Below the pieces are notes generated by a model. That model saw nothing but the letters and a program-made list of their open reading frames with translations. It was not told where the DNA came from and ran no database searches. Shown piece by piece: positions 1 through 6,653 of a DNA stretch of 10,074 bases. Origin of the DNA: Candidatus Bathyarchaeota archaeon (GTDB taxonomy: Archaea; Thermoproteota; Bathyarchaeia; 40CM-2-53-6); the NCBI GenBank assembly GCA_005883695.1, contig VBBV01000012.1, positions 1 through 10,074 on the forward strand, given 5' to 3'. A program made the translations under genes and the position numbers. Positions within the stretch are counted from its first letter, which is position 1. Each line of letters opens with the position of its first letter.

Positions 1-898
1 CTGTAGCGACTAGGACGGCGATTGATCCGTCGCGAAAAGCCTGCATCGCCCTATCTCTTTGACCCTGGGAAAGATCTCCATGAATCGCTAACGCGTTGTA
101 GCCCTCAACTCTTAGGGCTTGGGAAAGTCGACCAGCTCTGATCTTGGTCGAACAGAATATGAGTCCTCTGGTTACCTTCTCGGCTTCTAAAAGGGAGCAG
201 AGAGCCGGGAATTTTTCATTCTCTTCAGCCCATGTATATTTCTGGGAGACGGATTCAACAGCTATCTCGTCACTATCGACAAAAATTCTCAGGGGATTCT
301 TCATGTAGTGATGAGCGAGCCTGATGATCTCGTCAGGCATCGTCGCTGAGAACAAGGTTGTTTGACGGGGACCCGGGACTCTTTCGAGTATCAACCTCAC
401 ATCATCGATGAAACCCATGTCCAACATTCTATCCGCTTCGTCCAGCACTACAAATCGGACCCGGTCTAGGTCCACTGTTCTTCTCTCCAGATGGTCGAGG
501 AGTCTGCCTGGAGTGGCGACGATGACTTTCGTCGTTGGCCTTTCTAGTTTGTTAAGCTGGACTCCTATGCTCTGTCCACCGTAGACTGGGACAGTTCTGA
601 TTGGGAGGTGGCGTGCGAGGCGCTCGAATTCTCCCGCAACCTGAACTGCCAGTTCGCGGGTTGGGACTAGCACTAGCGCTTGGAGCCCACGAACGTGGTT
701 GTCGATCCTCTGAAGTATTGGAAGGGCATAAGCAAGGGTCTTTCCTGAACCTGTGTGTGCCTGCCCGATGATGTCTCTTCCTTGAAGAATAGGCGCGATA
801 GCTTCCGCTTGAATTGGGAACATCTCGTCGAAGCCCATATCCTTGATTCCCTGAAGAAGCCGGGGTTGGAAACCAAGGGCTTCGAACTGTTGAGCCAA
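1..898 (-). CDS. DEAD-box ATP-dependent RNA helicase, C-terminus cut by window edge
   Basis: This is the N-terminal 299 residues of a superfamily 2 RNA helicase that remodels RNA or RNP in the cytoplasm using ATP. I translated the minus strand from a TTG at 898-896. A Q motif (F5 and a PIQ at 28-30) is followed by Walker A AHTGSGKT (47-54), PTRELA (79-84), GG (107-108), TPGR (129-132), DEAD (153-156) and SAT (184-186). The second RecA domain then begins, with LIFCST (246-251), HGDLSQ (273-278) and a final VLVAT. Motif VI (HRxGR) would lie outside the window. An in-frame TAG directly precedes the TTG, so no earlier start is possible. The Q motif begins within a few residues, as is usual for short DEAD-box proteins. 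No Shine-Dalgarno site is visible; a TATA-like CTTTATG about 34 bp upstream suggests an almost leaderless mRNA. Family assignment is firm; the exact RNA substrate cannot be told. Confidence 0.95.
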   Translation of the reverse strand, partial: MAQQFEALGFQPRLLQGIKDMGFDEMFPIQAEAIAPILQGRDIIGQAHTGSGKTLAYALPILQRIDNHVRGLQALVLVPTRELAVQVAGEFERLARHLPIRTVPVYGGQSIGVQLNKLERPTTKVIVATPGRLLDHLERRTVDLDRVRFVVLDEADRMLDMGFIDDVRLILERVPGPRQTTLFSATMPDEIIRLAHHYMKNPLRIFVDSDEIAVESVSQKYTWAEENEKFPALCSLLEAEKVTRGLIFCSTKIRAGRLSQALRVEGYNALAIHGDLSQGQRDRAMQAFRDGSIAVLVAT

Positions 899-927
899 CT
901 ATTGTTCAAACAGTAAGTCCGGCCGCC

Positions 928-935
928 CCATAAAG
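928..935 (-). promoter_or_regulatory. Candidate TATA box for the DEAD-box helicase
   Basis: On the minus strand this reads CTTTATGG, about 34 bp before the TTG start of the helicase. That places the likely transcript start only a few bases before the start codon, which fits the lack of a ribosome site. It is a single short motif, so this is inference. Confidence 0.35.
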
Positions 936-991
936 ACCTTCCAGTCCCGAAAATCCGGATCAGAACGGACGGGAAAACCGCTTCCCTTCAC

Positions 992-1162
992 CTAGGGTCT
1001 TTTGGTTCTTTTCCAGAGGCTAGAAGCGTCATCGGCAAGGCCCTCATGACGATGCTCCCAAGCTTGATGCTTGGGCATATGATCTTCGCAAAAAGTCTTG
1101 CCGCAATACTCACATTTCTTGTTCAGAAGTGTAACACGTCCGCATTCGACGCATTTTTCCAA
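992..1162 (-). CDS. AN1-type zinc-finger mini-protein (56 aa)
   Basis: A 56-residue protein read from a TTG at 1162-1160 to a TAG at 994-992. It begins MEKCVECG and carries CxxC (C4, C7), nine residues, CxxC (C17, C20), then C25-ED-H28 and H32. This is close to the AN1 zinc-finger pattern, C-x2-C-x(9-12)-C-x(1-2)-C-x4-C-x2-H-x5-H. The end is short and basic (KRTKRP). Small AN1-like proteins are widespread in archaea; eukaryotic relatives are ubiquitin- and stress-linked, but the archaeal function is not settled. An in-frame TGA lies two codons before the TTG, so this start is the only possible one. It sits 52 nt after the stop of the winged-helix gene and 93 nt before the helicase start, all on the same strand, so co-transcription is possible. 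The zinc ligands are visible; the role is unknown. Confidence 0.85.
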   Translation of the reverse strand: MEKCVECGRVTLLNKKCEYCGKTFCEDHMPKHQAWEHRHEGLADDASSLWKRTKRP

Positions 1163-1214
1163 ATGTCAAACCAGCGTTGGACAGAGATACGATAGATAGA
1201 GTTGCGTGAGTGGT

Positions 1215-1526
1215 TTAAGCTTGAGCTTGGATAGGTTGCAACTCTTGATTGTGATTCCACTTTAGGATCAGCTCCTGCAAAAGTTTCGCACGATCGTTTG
1301 TGAGGTTCAGCTTGAACACTCTGACGCGTCCGTAGTCTCTTTCTTCCACAATCCCTGCCTTTGATAGATCGTTTAGATGCCGCTCGGTAGCGCTGTAGCT
1401 TTGCTCAGTCCTCTTCGCAATCTCCGTCAGGTGCAATCGTTCGACTTGGGAGAGGAGAGTGAGTATTCGTATTCTTCCTCTGCTTGAGAGGACTCTGTCT
1501 AGTGGTGGGATCCCGTCTCCGGCCAA
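1215..1526 (-). CDS. ArsR-like winged helix-turn-helix DNA-binding protein (103 aa)
   Basis: A small single-domain archaeal winged-helix protein. Residues about 8-24 (PLDRVLSSRGRIRILTL) form the first helix, LHLTEIAKRT (31-40) with the following SATERHLNDLSKAG gives the HTH with its recognition helix, and GRVRVFKLN (66-74) is the beta wing. A C-terminal helix follows. No metal-binding cysteines are visible, so it is probably not a metal sensor. The TTG start is the only possible one: upstream in frame there is no ATG, GTG or TTG before a TGA. It begins 2 nt after the stop of the Cdc6-like gene (TAG-CC-TTG), so the two are probably co-transcribed and translationally coupled. It may regulate that operon or act with the AAA+ protein on DNA, but that is inference from position only. 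Confidence 0.85.
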   Translation of the reverse strand: MAGDGIPPLDRVLSSRGRIRILTLLSQVERLHLTEIAKRTEQSYSATERHLNDLSKAGIVEERDYGRVRVFKLNLTNDRAKLLQELILKWNHNQELQPIQAQA

Positions 1527-1528
1527 GG

Positions 1529-2709
1529 CTAGGCTCTGATGGAGAGAGTTGATTCAAGCCATCGGCGTATGGCAGACGCAGGGGCCGAGGATATTCCAAG
1601 CAGGGTAGTTTTTCCTCTGAAGCCGGTGGTAGAGAGCTGGGTGGAGAGGATGCCTGTAGCGTTCAGGTTCTGGACGTACTTCCATACTTGCGTGTGTGCC
1701 CGGTATGTTTCTTTGTGTTCCTCGCAAGCCATACGGTAAGCTATCTCCACATCGCCCATCGTAGCGTACGTCGAATTGTTTCTCTCCAAGACCCGAGCCA
1801 GGGCTAGGAGTATTAGTTTCTCGTGGAGGTTGAGATGCTGGGAATACTCGGTGCGGAGAACAGGGTATACGCTGTTCGCGGCAGCTCTGATATGATCAGG
1901 CTTCACCTCTCTCGCACCTTCCGTGTCCGCGTACTTTCCACCTCTCCATAGTAGCTCGATGGCGTAGCGAGCATCGCCCCCAGGCGTGGCCATGTCAGCG
2001 ACGAAGTTCAAGACCTCCTCGGGGACGGTGGCTTCTTTGAATGCGAGCTCTGATCTTTCTCTCAGAATATTTTCCAGTTGTGGTGTAGTGTAGTGGTCTA
2101 GGCGGATGACGTTTCTCTGGAGGGTGCTTTGGGTACTCCTGTCGAGGTCTTCAAGGTTCTTGATCTCTCGCAGGATGATTATGAGGGATAATCTTACTGG
2201 TCGGCCTGGTTGTTCCTCTTGGATGCGTGTGAGGTTGTAAAGGCTGGTGGAGCCTTCTGCCTTGACAAGCGAGTCCGCCTCATCGAGAGTGAGGATGATG
2301 TAGAGTTTCTTGTCCTCCAGCTGGTCTAGGAGGATGTGTAGTAACTCCTCGCTGGAAAAACCTCGCTGGGGGAACTGGGGTGTGAAGGTCTGGATGACTC
2401 GTTTGAGGATCATGAAGAGACTGCCCCGGTACTCGCGGCAGTTGACGTGGATGTAGGCGAGGTTGAGCTTCAGGGTCTTGGCGGTGCGCCGATGTCGCCG
2501 GTTATGAGAACCTTGGGGCTGGTGGTGCCGGGCTTGTCGATGACCGACCGGAAGAGCTCGGCGAGGAAGCGTAGCTGGTTTTCCCGGTGGGGGAGCCGGG
2601 TTGGAAGCCATTCGAGGCTGAGGGGTCCTTCATCTTTGAATATGGTGGGTTTGGAGAGGGCATCCCGTACTATCTCGGAAGGGGTGGAGAGGCTGGTTTT
2701 CTCGATCAT
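1529..2709 (-). pseudogene. Orc1/Cdc6-family AAA+ replication initiator, frameshifted in Walker A
   Basis: Archaeal Orc1/Cdc6 proteins bind origins and help load the MCM helicase. The minus strand encodes the family in two frames. From the ATG at 2709, 74 residues run to GDIG at 2488; from AAG at 2479, 316 residues (KTLKLN... to a TAG at 1529) follow in another frame. Between GGC and AAG lie 8 nt (2487-2480) where 6 would give the expected GDIGxGKT. Downstream all parts are intact: Walker B TLDEAD, a sensor-1 strand (SLIIILRE, lacking the usual N), sensor 2 GGDARYAIELL, and a C-terminal winged helix starting LNLHEKLILLALARVL. The reconstructed length of about 392 residues is normal. An AGGTG ribosome site lies 12 nt before the ATG and a TATA-like box further up. 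It is either a real recent frameshift or a sequence error; the undecayed remainder favours error or a very young lesion. As written, no ATP-binding protein can be made without frameshifting. Confidence 0.88.
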
Positions 2710-2753
2710 GACGAATACTTACACCTGAAAGCTCTCAAACTATACTGATGAAC

Positions 2754-2763
2754 GTATAAAATG
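2754..2763 (-). promoter_or_regulatory. TATA-like box upstream of the Cdc6-like gene
   Basis: The minus strand reads CATTTTATAC, centred about 48 nt before the ATG at 2709. A TATA box here predicts a transcript start near 2731 and a short leader that still contains the AGGTG ribosome site at 2726-2722. On the plus strand the same bases read GTATAAAATG, so it could also serve divergent transcription toward rmlC. Confidence 0.5.
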
Positions 2764-2773
2764 AGCAGAGATG

Positions 2774-2780
2774 GATAAAA
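2774..2780 (+). promoter_or_regulatory. TATA-like box upstream of the rmlC leader
   Basis: GATAAAA on the plus strand. If used, transcription starts near 2800 and rmlC (ATG 2971) would have a leader of about 170 nt. The overlapping TATA-like GTATAAAATG at 2754-2763 is an alternative. Confidence 0.3.
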
Positions 2781-2796
2781 GTAATCAATTTCCCGC

Positions 2797-2922
2797 ATGG
2801 TGCAAAGACACAGTCTCAAGACGGCTAACCTCGGGAATCTTGGTTTGAAGGCTTGGAAATTGAGTTTCAAGGGTGCATGGTTCTCCGAAAACTTTCATGT
2901 GTCGAACCATCGTGGTTTTTGA
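2797..2922 (+). other. Leader region of rmlC: 41-codon mini-ORF with two mutually exclusive hairpins
   Basis: An ATG at 2797 opens 41 codons (MVQRHSLKTANLG...) ending in TGA at 2920-2922. No ribosome site is seen before it and I recognise no family, so its coding status is doubtful. Inside it, ATGGTTC (2877-2883) pairs perfectly with GAACCAT (2904-2910). The right arm can instead form AACCA (2905-2909) with TGGTT (2913-2917), loop TCG, followed directly by TTT up to 2920. The two pairings exclude each other and the second resembles a weak intrinsic terminator. The layout resembles an attenuator before rmlC but nothing proves it. Confidence 0.25.
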
Positions 2923-2970
2923 GGCTTGATCACTTCCAATCTTAATAGAGGGCGAAAGGTGACAACGACC

Positions 2971-3462
2971 ATGCTTCCCGGCGTCAGGGTTCAGGAACTC
3001 AGAAAGAACGTAGATGAGCGCGGGTCCTTCGCAGAAATCTTCAGGGAAGATTGGCGAGACTTCCTCGGCGAGGACAAGGTCGTTCAGAGCAACCTCTCTT
3101 ATGGCTATCCTGGTGTAATTCGAGCTTGGCACCGCCACAGCCGAGGACAGGTCGATTACCTTGTTGTTCTAAAAGGGACCCTGAAAATATGCGCTTACGA
3201 TGACACGCCCGCGTCGCCCACAAGGGGGCAGCTCTCAGAGGTCGTGACCGGCGGGGAAAAGTTAGAGGTAGTTCGGGTTCCAGGTTCCTACTGGCATGGA
3301 ACCAAGACCATAGGGAACGAGCCTTCTTTGACAGTCTACTTTTTGAATCGACTTTACAACGCGAAGGACCCTGACGAGGAACGAAGGCCCTGGAATGATC
3401 CGACCATTGTAGACCCAAGAGTCTCCCAGAGCTACGATTGGAATAAGCCGTCCCACAAATAG
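2971..3462 (+). CDS. rmlC: dTDP-4-dehydrorhamnose 3,5-epimerase (cupin fold), archaeal type
   Basis: Converts dTDP-4-keto-6-deoxy-D-glucose to dTDP-4-keto-L-rhamnose in the cytosol, the third step of dTDP-L-rhamnose synthesis. The 163-residue cupin shows RGSF (17-20), a GVIRAWHRH segment in which H54 matches the catalytic His of the family GLHxQ motif, the strand VDYLVVLKGTLKICAYDD (61-78), TRGQLSEV, PGSYWHG (104-110), and LYNAKDPDEERRPWNDP (128-144), where Y129 and D143 match the Tyr and Asp regions of known RmlC. It ends with the YDW tail seen in an archaeal subgroup. I chose the ATG at 2971 because AAAGGTGA (2954-2961) lies 9 nt upstream; an in-frame TTG at 2926 exists but has no ribosome site. 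It stands apart from rmlABD and converges on rmlD with 37 nt between stops. A 3-epimerase-only or isomerase variant cannot be excluded. Confidence 0.88.
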   Translation: MLPGVRVQELRKNVDERGSFAEIFREDWRDFLGEDKVVQSNLSYGYPGVIRAWHRHSRGQVDYLVVLKGTLKICAYDDTPASPTRGQLSEVVTGGEKLEVVRVPGSYWHGTKTIGNEPSLTVYFLNRLYNAKDPDEERRPWNDPTIVDPRVSQSYDWNKPSHK

Positions 3463-3499
3463 AATCGGGCTTCCGTTCTTGTCTAATCTAAGGACGCTC

Positions 3500-4345
3500 C
3501 TAAGCAAGTCTTTCTGCACCAAATTGGCAGTAGGCCTCATCGATTTCCATTGGCCGATTTGCAAGCTGTGACGCTGCCCGTGAGACCTTCAGCGAAGAGT
3601 CCATTGGCCGCTTCAGTTTCTTCTCAAGCTTCATGAGATTAGCCAGACCGAGCGCGAAGTCGTACCGGCTGAGTCGCGTCGCACCTGCGGTGTGAATTAT
3701 TCCAGGAAGCTGTCGTTCGGAAATCTCTATCACCATCTGCGCCAAGTTTGTGTTGAGAGTTGGGCTTGAATATTGGTCTTTTACGATGAAAATTTTCTGG
3801 CCCTTCGACAAACTATCAGAAATGTACGTTGCCGCGTTGGGTCTCTGAGGGCGTCCCCAGCCATACACCACACTCGCCCGGGCAACGGACCACCGACCTT
3901 CCCCGCAGTTCTTGGCCGCCTCCTCCCCCGCTAGTTTTGTAAGACCGTATTGGTTTATCGGATGTGGTCTGTCATGTTCCGAATAATTCCCCGTCGTGCC
4001 ATCGAATACAAAGTCTGTGGACACTTGGACGAGGAAGCAGGAGGATTCCTTGGCAGAGATTGCAAGATGCTCAACGGAGGTCGAATTTAGGTCTCTGGCG
4101 AGTTGAGGGTCTACCTCGCACTTGTCTACATCTGTCAGCGCGGCACTGTTGACTATCACATCGGGTTCTATCCGGGAGATGCGCTTACGTACCGAAACCT
4201 CGTCGGTAACATCGAGGGAAATAGGAGCACCGAAGGTGGGCAAGTGCTCCTTGTATGCTGCGAAGACTTGGTGTCCTCTTCCCAGCGCGACCTGGGCAAG
4301 TCTTACCCCCAGGAGCCCGCTGGCACCTGTGATCAGAACTTTCGT
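3500..4345 (-). CDS. rmlD: dTDP-4-dehydrorhamnose reductase, apparent ACG start
   Basis: NAD(P)H-dependent short-chain dehydrogenase that reduces dTDP-4-keto-L-rhamnose to dTDP-L-rhamnose. Counting from ACG at 4345-4343, KVLITGASGLLG gives the Rossmann GxxGxxG at residues 7-13, then NSAALTDVDKCE (66-77), STDFVFDG (110-117) and the active-site YGLTK (Y133, K137). The length of 281 residues is normal. In this frame there is no ATG, GTG or TTG between the preceding in-frame TAG and the Rossmann strand. The first conventional start is a TTG at 4243, which would remove 34 residues including the cofactor loop. The family usually begins M-(K/R)-(V/I)-L, and the codon before AAA-GTT-CTG is ACG, one base from ATG. 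So either ACG is used, probably helped by coupling to rmlB whose TAG ends 4 nt earlier, or there is a base error or point mutation. Confidence 0.9.
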   Translation of the reverse strand, partial: TKVLITGASGLLGVRLAQVALGRGHQVFAAYKEHLPTFGAPISLDVTDEVSVRKRISRIEPDVIVNSAALTDVDKCEVDPQLARDLNSTSVEHLAISAKESSCFLVQVSTDFVFDGTTGNYSEHDRPHPINQYGLTKLAGEEAAKNCGEGRWSVARASVVYGWGRPQRPNAATYISDSLSKGQKIFIVKDQYSSPTLNTNLAQMVIEISERQLPGIIHTAGATRLSRYDFALGLANLMKLEKKLKRPMDSSLKVSRAASQLANRPMEIDEAYCQFGAERLA

Positions 4346-4349
4346 TGTC

Positions 4350-5348
4350 CTATTCGCTCTCTTTCCAAGGAGTCGAGGACAAGACCTTTGCCGATGCTAG
4401 GGGCTTCCACCACGAAGAATTGTTGATGTACCAGTCAACCGTTCGGCCCAGGGCCTCATCGAACGAATGACGCGGTTGCCATCCCAACTGTTGGCGAGTC
4501 TTCGCTGATGAAATGCTGTATCTAAAATCGTGGCCAGGCCTATCGTCAACATCGACGACCCCCGTTTCTGGTACCCCCAAACGGCGAATGATTCTCTCCG
4601 CGACCTGGCGGTTCGTAAACTCGTTTCCAGAAGAGAAGTTGTAGATTTCGCCGGAGGCACCTTTTTTCAAGACCCTGCTGATACCGTCGCAAAAATCTTC
4701 CACATATGTCCAGTCCCGAATCTGTCTCCCACCGCCATACAGAGGAATCTTCATCTTTTTGAGGCTGCGAAGTATGGCCTTCGGGATGAATTTCTCGGGA
4801 TGTTGGTATGGCCCGAAGTTGTTCGTGCAACGGACGATCACCACTGGCACTTTGTAGGTCTCGTGCCAAGCCCGAGCAAGCATGTCCGCTGCTGCCTTCG
4901 TCGCTGAATAAGGGCTCGAGGGATTCAGAGGGCTTCGTTCTGAGAAGGACCCTGAGTCGATCGAGCCGTACACCTCATCCGTGGATACGTGTACAAGCTT
5001 CTGCAAGTCCAACTTTCGACAGGCTTCCAATAAGTTGTAGAACCCCACAAGATTGCTCCTCAGAAACGGCCGCGGGTTGGCAATGCTTCTGTCGACATGG
5101 GTTTCGGCAGCAAAATTCACGATATAGTCTGTATTCTTAGAAATTTTTTTACAAGTTCTCGGGTTTGATATGTCACGTTTGACTAGCCTATACCTTGGAT
5201 GCCTGCGAAGGGCTCTCAGGTTCGCGGCGCTACCACTTTTTCCATAGTCAAGATTCGTTACTCTAGTATGATCGCTACTCTGGATAATTTGATGGATGAA
5301 GTTGCTTCCAATGAACCCTAGTCCCCCTGTTACGACTACTTTCTCCAA
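4350..5348 (-). CDS. rmlB: dTDP-glucose 4,6-dehydratase
   Basis: Second step of the dTDP-rhamnose pathway: converts dTDP-D-glucose to dTDP-4-keto-6-deoxy-D-glucose with bound NAD+. The extended short-chain dehydrogenase features are complete: TGGLGFIGSNF with GGxGFIG at 8-14, DRSI after AAETHV (81-89), STDEVYG (122-128) with the T-D-E catalytic trio, YSATK (Y147, K151), and RCTNNFGPYQHPEKFIP (173-189), typical of RmlB. Then follow GGGRQIRDWTYVEDFC and DDRPGHDFRYSI. Length 332 is usual. The start is a TTG at 5348 in the context AAGGGGCGAAACTTG, with the purine run about 7 nt before it. It lies 15 nt after rmlA and 4 nt before rmlD, so the three form one operon. Its product is also the usual substrate pool for sugar C-methyltransferases such as the one encoded at 6654. 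Confidence 0.96.
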   Translation of the reverse strand: MEKVVVTGGLGFIGSNFIHQIIQSSDHTRVTNLDYGKSGSAANLRALRRHPRYRLVKRDISNPRTCKKISKNTDYIVNFAAETHVDRSIANPRPFLRSNLVGFYNLLEACRKLDLQKLVHVSTDEVYGSIDSGSFSERSPLNPSSPYSATKAAADMLARAWHETYKVPVVIVRCTNNFGPYQHPEKFIPKAILRSLKKMKIPLYGGGRQIRDWTYVEDFCDGISRVLKKGASGEIYNFSSGNEFTNRQVAERIIRRLGVPETGVVDVDDRPGHDFRYSISSAKTRQQLGWQPRHSFDEALGRTVDWYINNSSWWKPLASAKVLSSTPWKESE

Positions 5349-5363
5349 GTTTCGCCCCTTATC

Positions 5364-6455
5364 TCAAAGTCTTATCACGCAATTTTCTCCCACGGTCAGA
5401 CTAAGCCGCGCTGTGGAAGTTGCGGTCGCCGTGATTATCGAAGTGTGTTGTCCTATTATGCTCGATGTGATTCTATTGCCAATCTCAATTCGACAATTAT
5501 CCATAACAATGGAATCCTCTATCTCACCCCTCGAAAACGAGACATGATTGCCTATGCTAGTATAGGGTCCTATGTAGACCCCGGACCCTATCGTGGTGTC
5601 GCTCCCAATGATGCAAGGTCCCCTGATGATGGCTCCTTTGGCGATTCGTGATCCACGACCCAACGTTACTCGGCCTTGTATTGATCCCATCTCTTCGAGA
5701 GTACCCTCTATCTTGGGCGTGATACCGTCTAGGACCAGCCTGTTCGAGTCTAGTATGTCTTCGGGCGTCCCAGTATCCTTCCACCAACCTTCCACCCTCC
5801 GGTAGTCGACTTTGTTGCCTGATTCAAGGAGGGTTTGTATGGCATCAGTAATTTCCAGCTCATTTCGCCACGAGGGGTGGAGTTTCCTTATGGCGCCAAA
5901 TATAGCTGGCCTGAATAGGTATATTCCGGTTAATGCCAGATTCGAGGGCGGATTTTTTGGTTTCTCTTGCAATTCTAATAGTCGGCCGTCTTCGGCAAGA
6001 CGAGCCACTCCAAACTGGGACGGGTTTCGCACAGCAGTCAACAAGATCATAGCGTCAAGACTAGAAGCCAGAAAATCGTCGACGTATTTTTTCACTCCTC
6101 CCTTGATCAGGTTGTCGCCTAGGTAAACAATGAAGTCGGAATCGCCAATGAAATCTTTGCAGAGGTTGACGGCATGAGCTATTCCCAATGGCTCTCCTTG
6201 TGTGATGAAGGCAAATTTCGCGTCAAATCTTGATCCGTCGCCGTAGTACTCCTTTACTTTCTCGGGATGTACGTCTCCAAGAACGAAAGCAATTTCTCTA
6301 ATTCCACAAGCTATCATATCCTCTACGCCGTACTGAGATACTGGCTTGTTAGCGATCGGAATCAACTGCTTGGGGCCAGTGTGAGTTAGCGGGCGTAGCC
6401 TTGTTCCGGCTCCCCCATGGAGCACTATTCCTTTCACGGCCCGAAAATGAGACAA
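5364..6455 (-). CDS. rmlA: Glucose-1-phosphate thymidylyltransferase, long form with C-terminal beta-helix
   Basis: Joins glucose-1-phosphate and dTTP to give dTDP-glucose and pyrophosphate, the entry step of the pathway. The nucleotidyltransferase domain shows GGAGTRLRPLT (14-24), GPKQLIPIANKP (27-38), YLGDNL (111-116), LQEKPK (162-167), ELEITDAI (199-206) and WWKDTGTPEDIL (224-235). After about residue 250 there are hexapeptide-like repeats (GSIQGRVTLGRGSRIAKGAI and on) forming a left-handed beta-helix. Length (363) and layout match the long archaeal form (RmlA_long, COG1209), in contrast to the roughly 290-residue bacterial enzyme. The TTG at 6455 is preceded by AAAGGAG 10 nt upstream, so I keep it; a GTG at 6437 would give the more usual MKGIVLHGG N-terminus. 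It is the first gene of rmlABD. UTP use or another sugar cannot be excluded, but the neighbours favour dTTP/glucose. Confidence 0.95.
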   Translation of the reverse strand: MSHFRAVKGIVLHGGAGTRLRPLTHTGPKQLIPIANKPVSQYGVEDMIACGIREIAFVLGDVHPEKVKEYYGDGSRFDAKFAFITQGEPLGIAHAVNLCKDFIGDSDFIVYLGDNLIKGGVKKYVDDFLASSLDAMILLTAVRNPSQFGVARLAEDGRLLELQEKPKNPPSNLALTGIYLFRPAIFGAIRKLHPSWRNELEITDAIQTLLESGNKVDYRRVEGWWKDTGTPEDILDSNRLVLDGITPKIEGTLEEMGSIQGRVTLGRGSRIAKGAIIRGPCIIGSDTTIGSGVYIGPYTSIGNHVSFSRGEIEDSIVMDNCRIEIGNRITSSIIGQHTSIITATATSTARLSLTVGENCVIRL

Positions 6456-6653
6456 GAGGATATTACTCCTTTGCTTGAGTTGCGAGCCTTTTTTCCGATT
6501 TTTCGATCAAATGGACCTGCATATTGCTAATTGACCATTTGCAGAGCGCAAACGGCGGATGCGATAGTACCGATTAGAGAAGGTGGCATTCGAATGGGAA
6601 ATGGTTGAAATCGAACTCTGCGGGGTTCCTAATTCCGTGAGGCAAGTCGTACG
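6456..6653. promoter_or_regulatory. Divergent promoter region between rmlA and the C-methyltransferase
   Basis: A 198-nt spacer carrying promoters for both the rmlABD operon and the methyltransferase. I find no convincing TATA box on either strand. AAATGG at 6509-6514 and CCATTT at 6535-6540 form a 6-bp inverted repeat with a 20-nt AT-rich spacer, a possible dimeric operator. The rmlA ribosome site AAAGGAG is at its left edge and GTGAGG (6637-6642) precedes the methyltransferase. Shared control of the two transcripts is inference. Confidence 0.4.

Noticed and set aside
673..909. Minus-strand frame of 78 codons at the helicase start
   Set aside because: Out of frame with the clear DEAD-box motifs, so a shadow.
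2710..2970. Replication origin beside the Cdc6-like gene
   Set aside because: I found no repeated origin-recognition-box sequence or strongly AT-rich unwinding stretch; adjacency alone is not enough.
2785..3138. Minus-strand frame of 117 codons opposite rmlC and its leader
   Set aside because: Mostly antisense to rmlC with no family features; the plus-strand cupin is clear.
6594..6608. Four-codon ORF (MGNG stop) behind an AAGGTGG site before the methyltransferase
   Set aside because: In frame with the methyltransferase but followed by further stops; too short to call, and likely a chance purine run.
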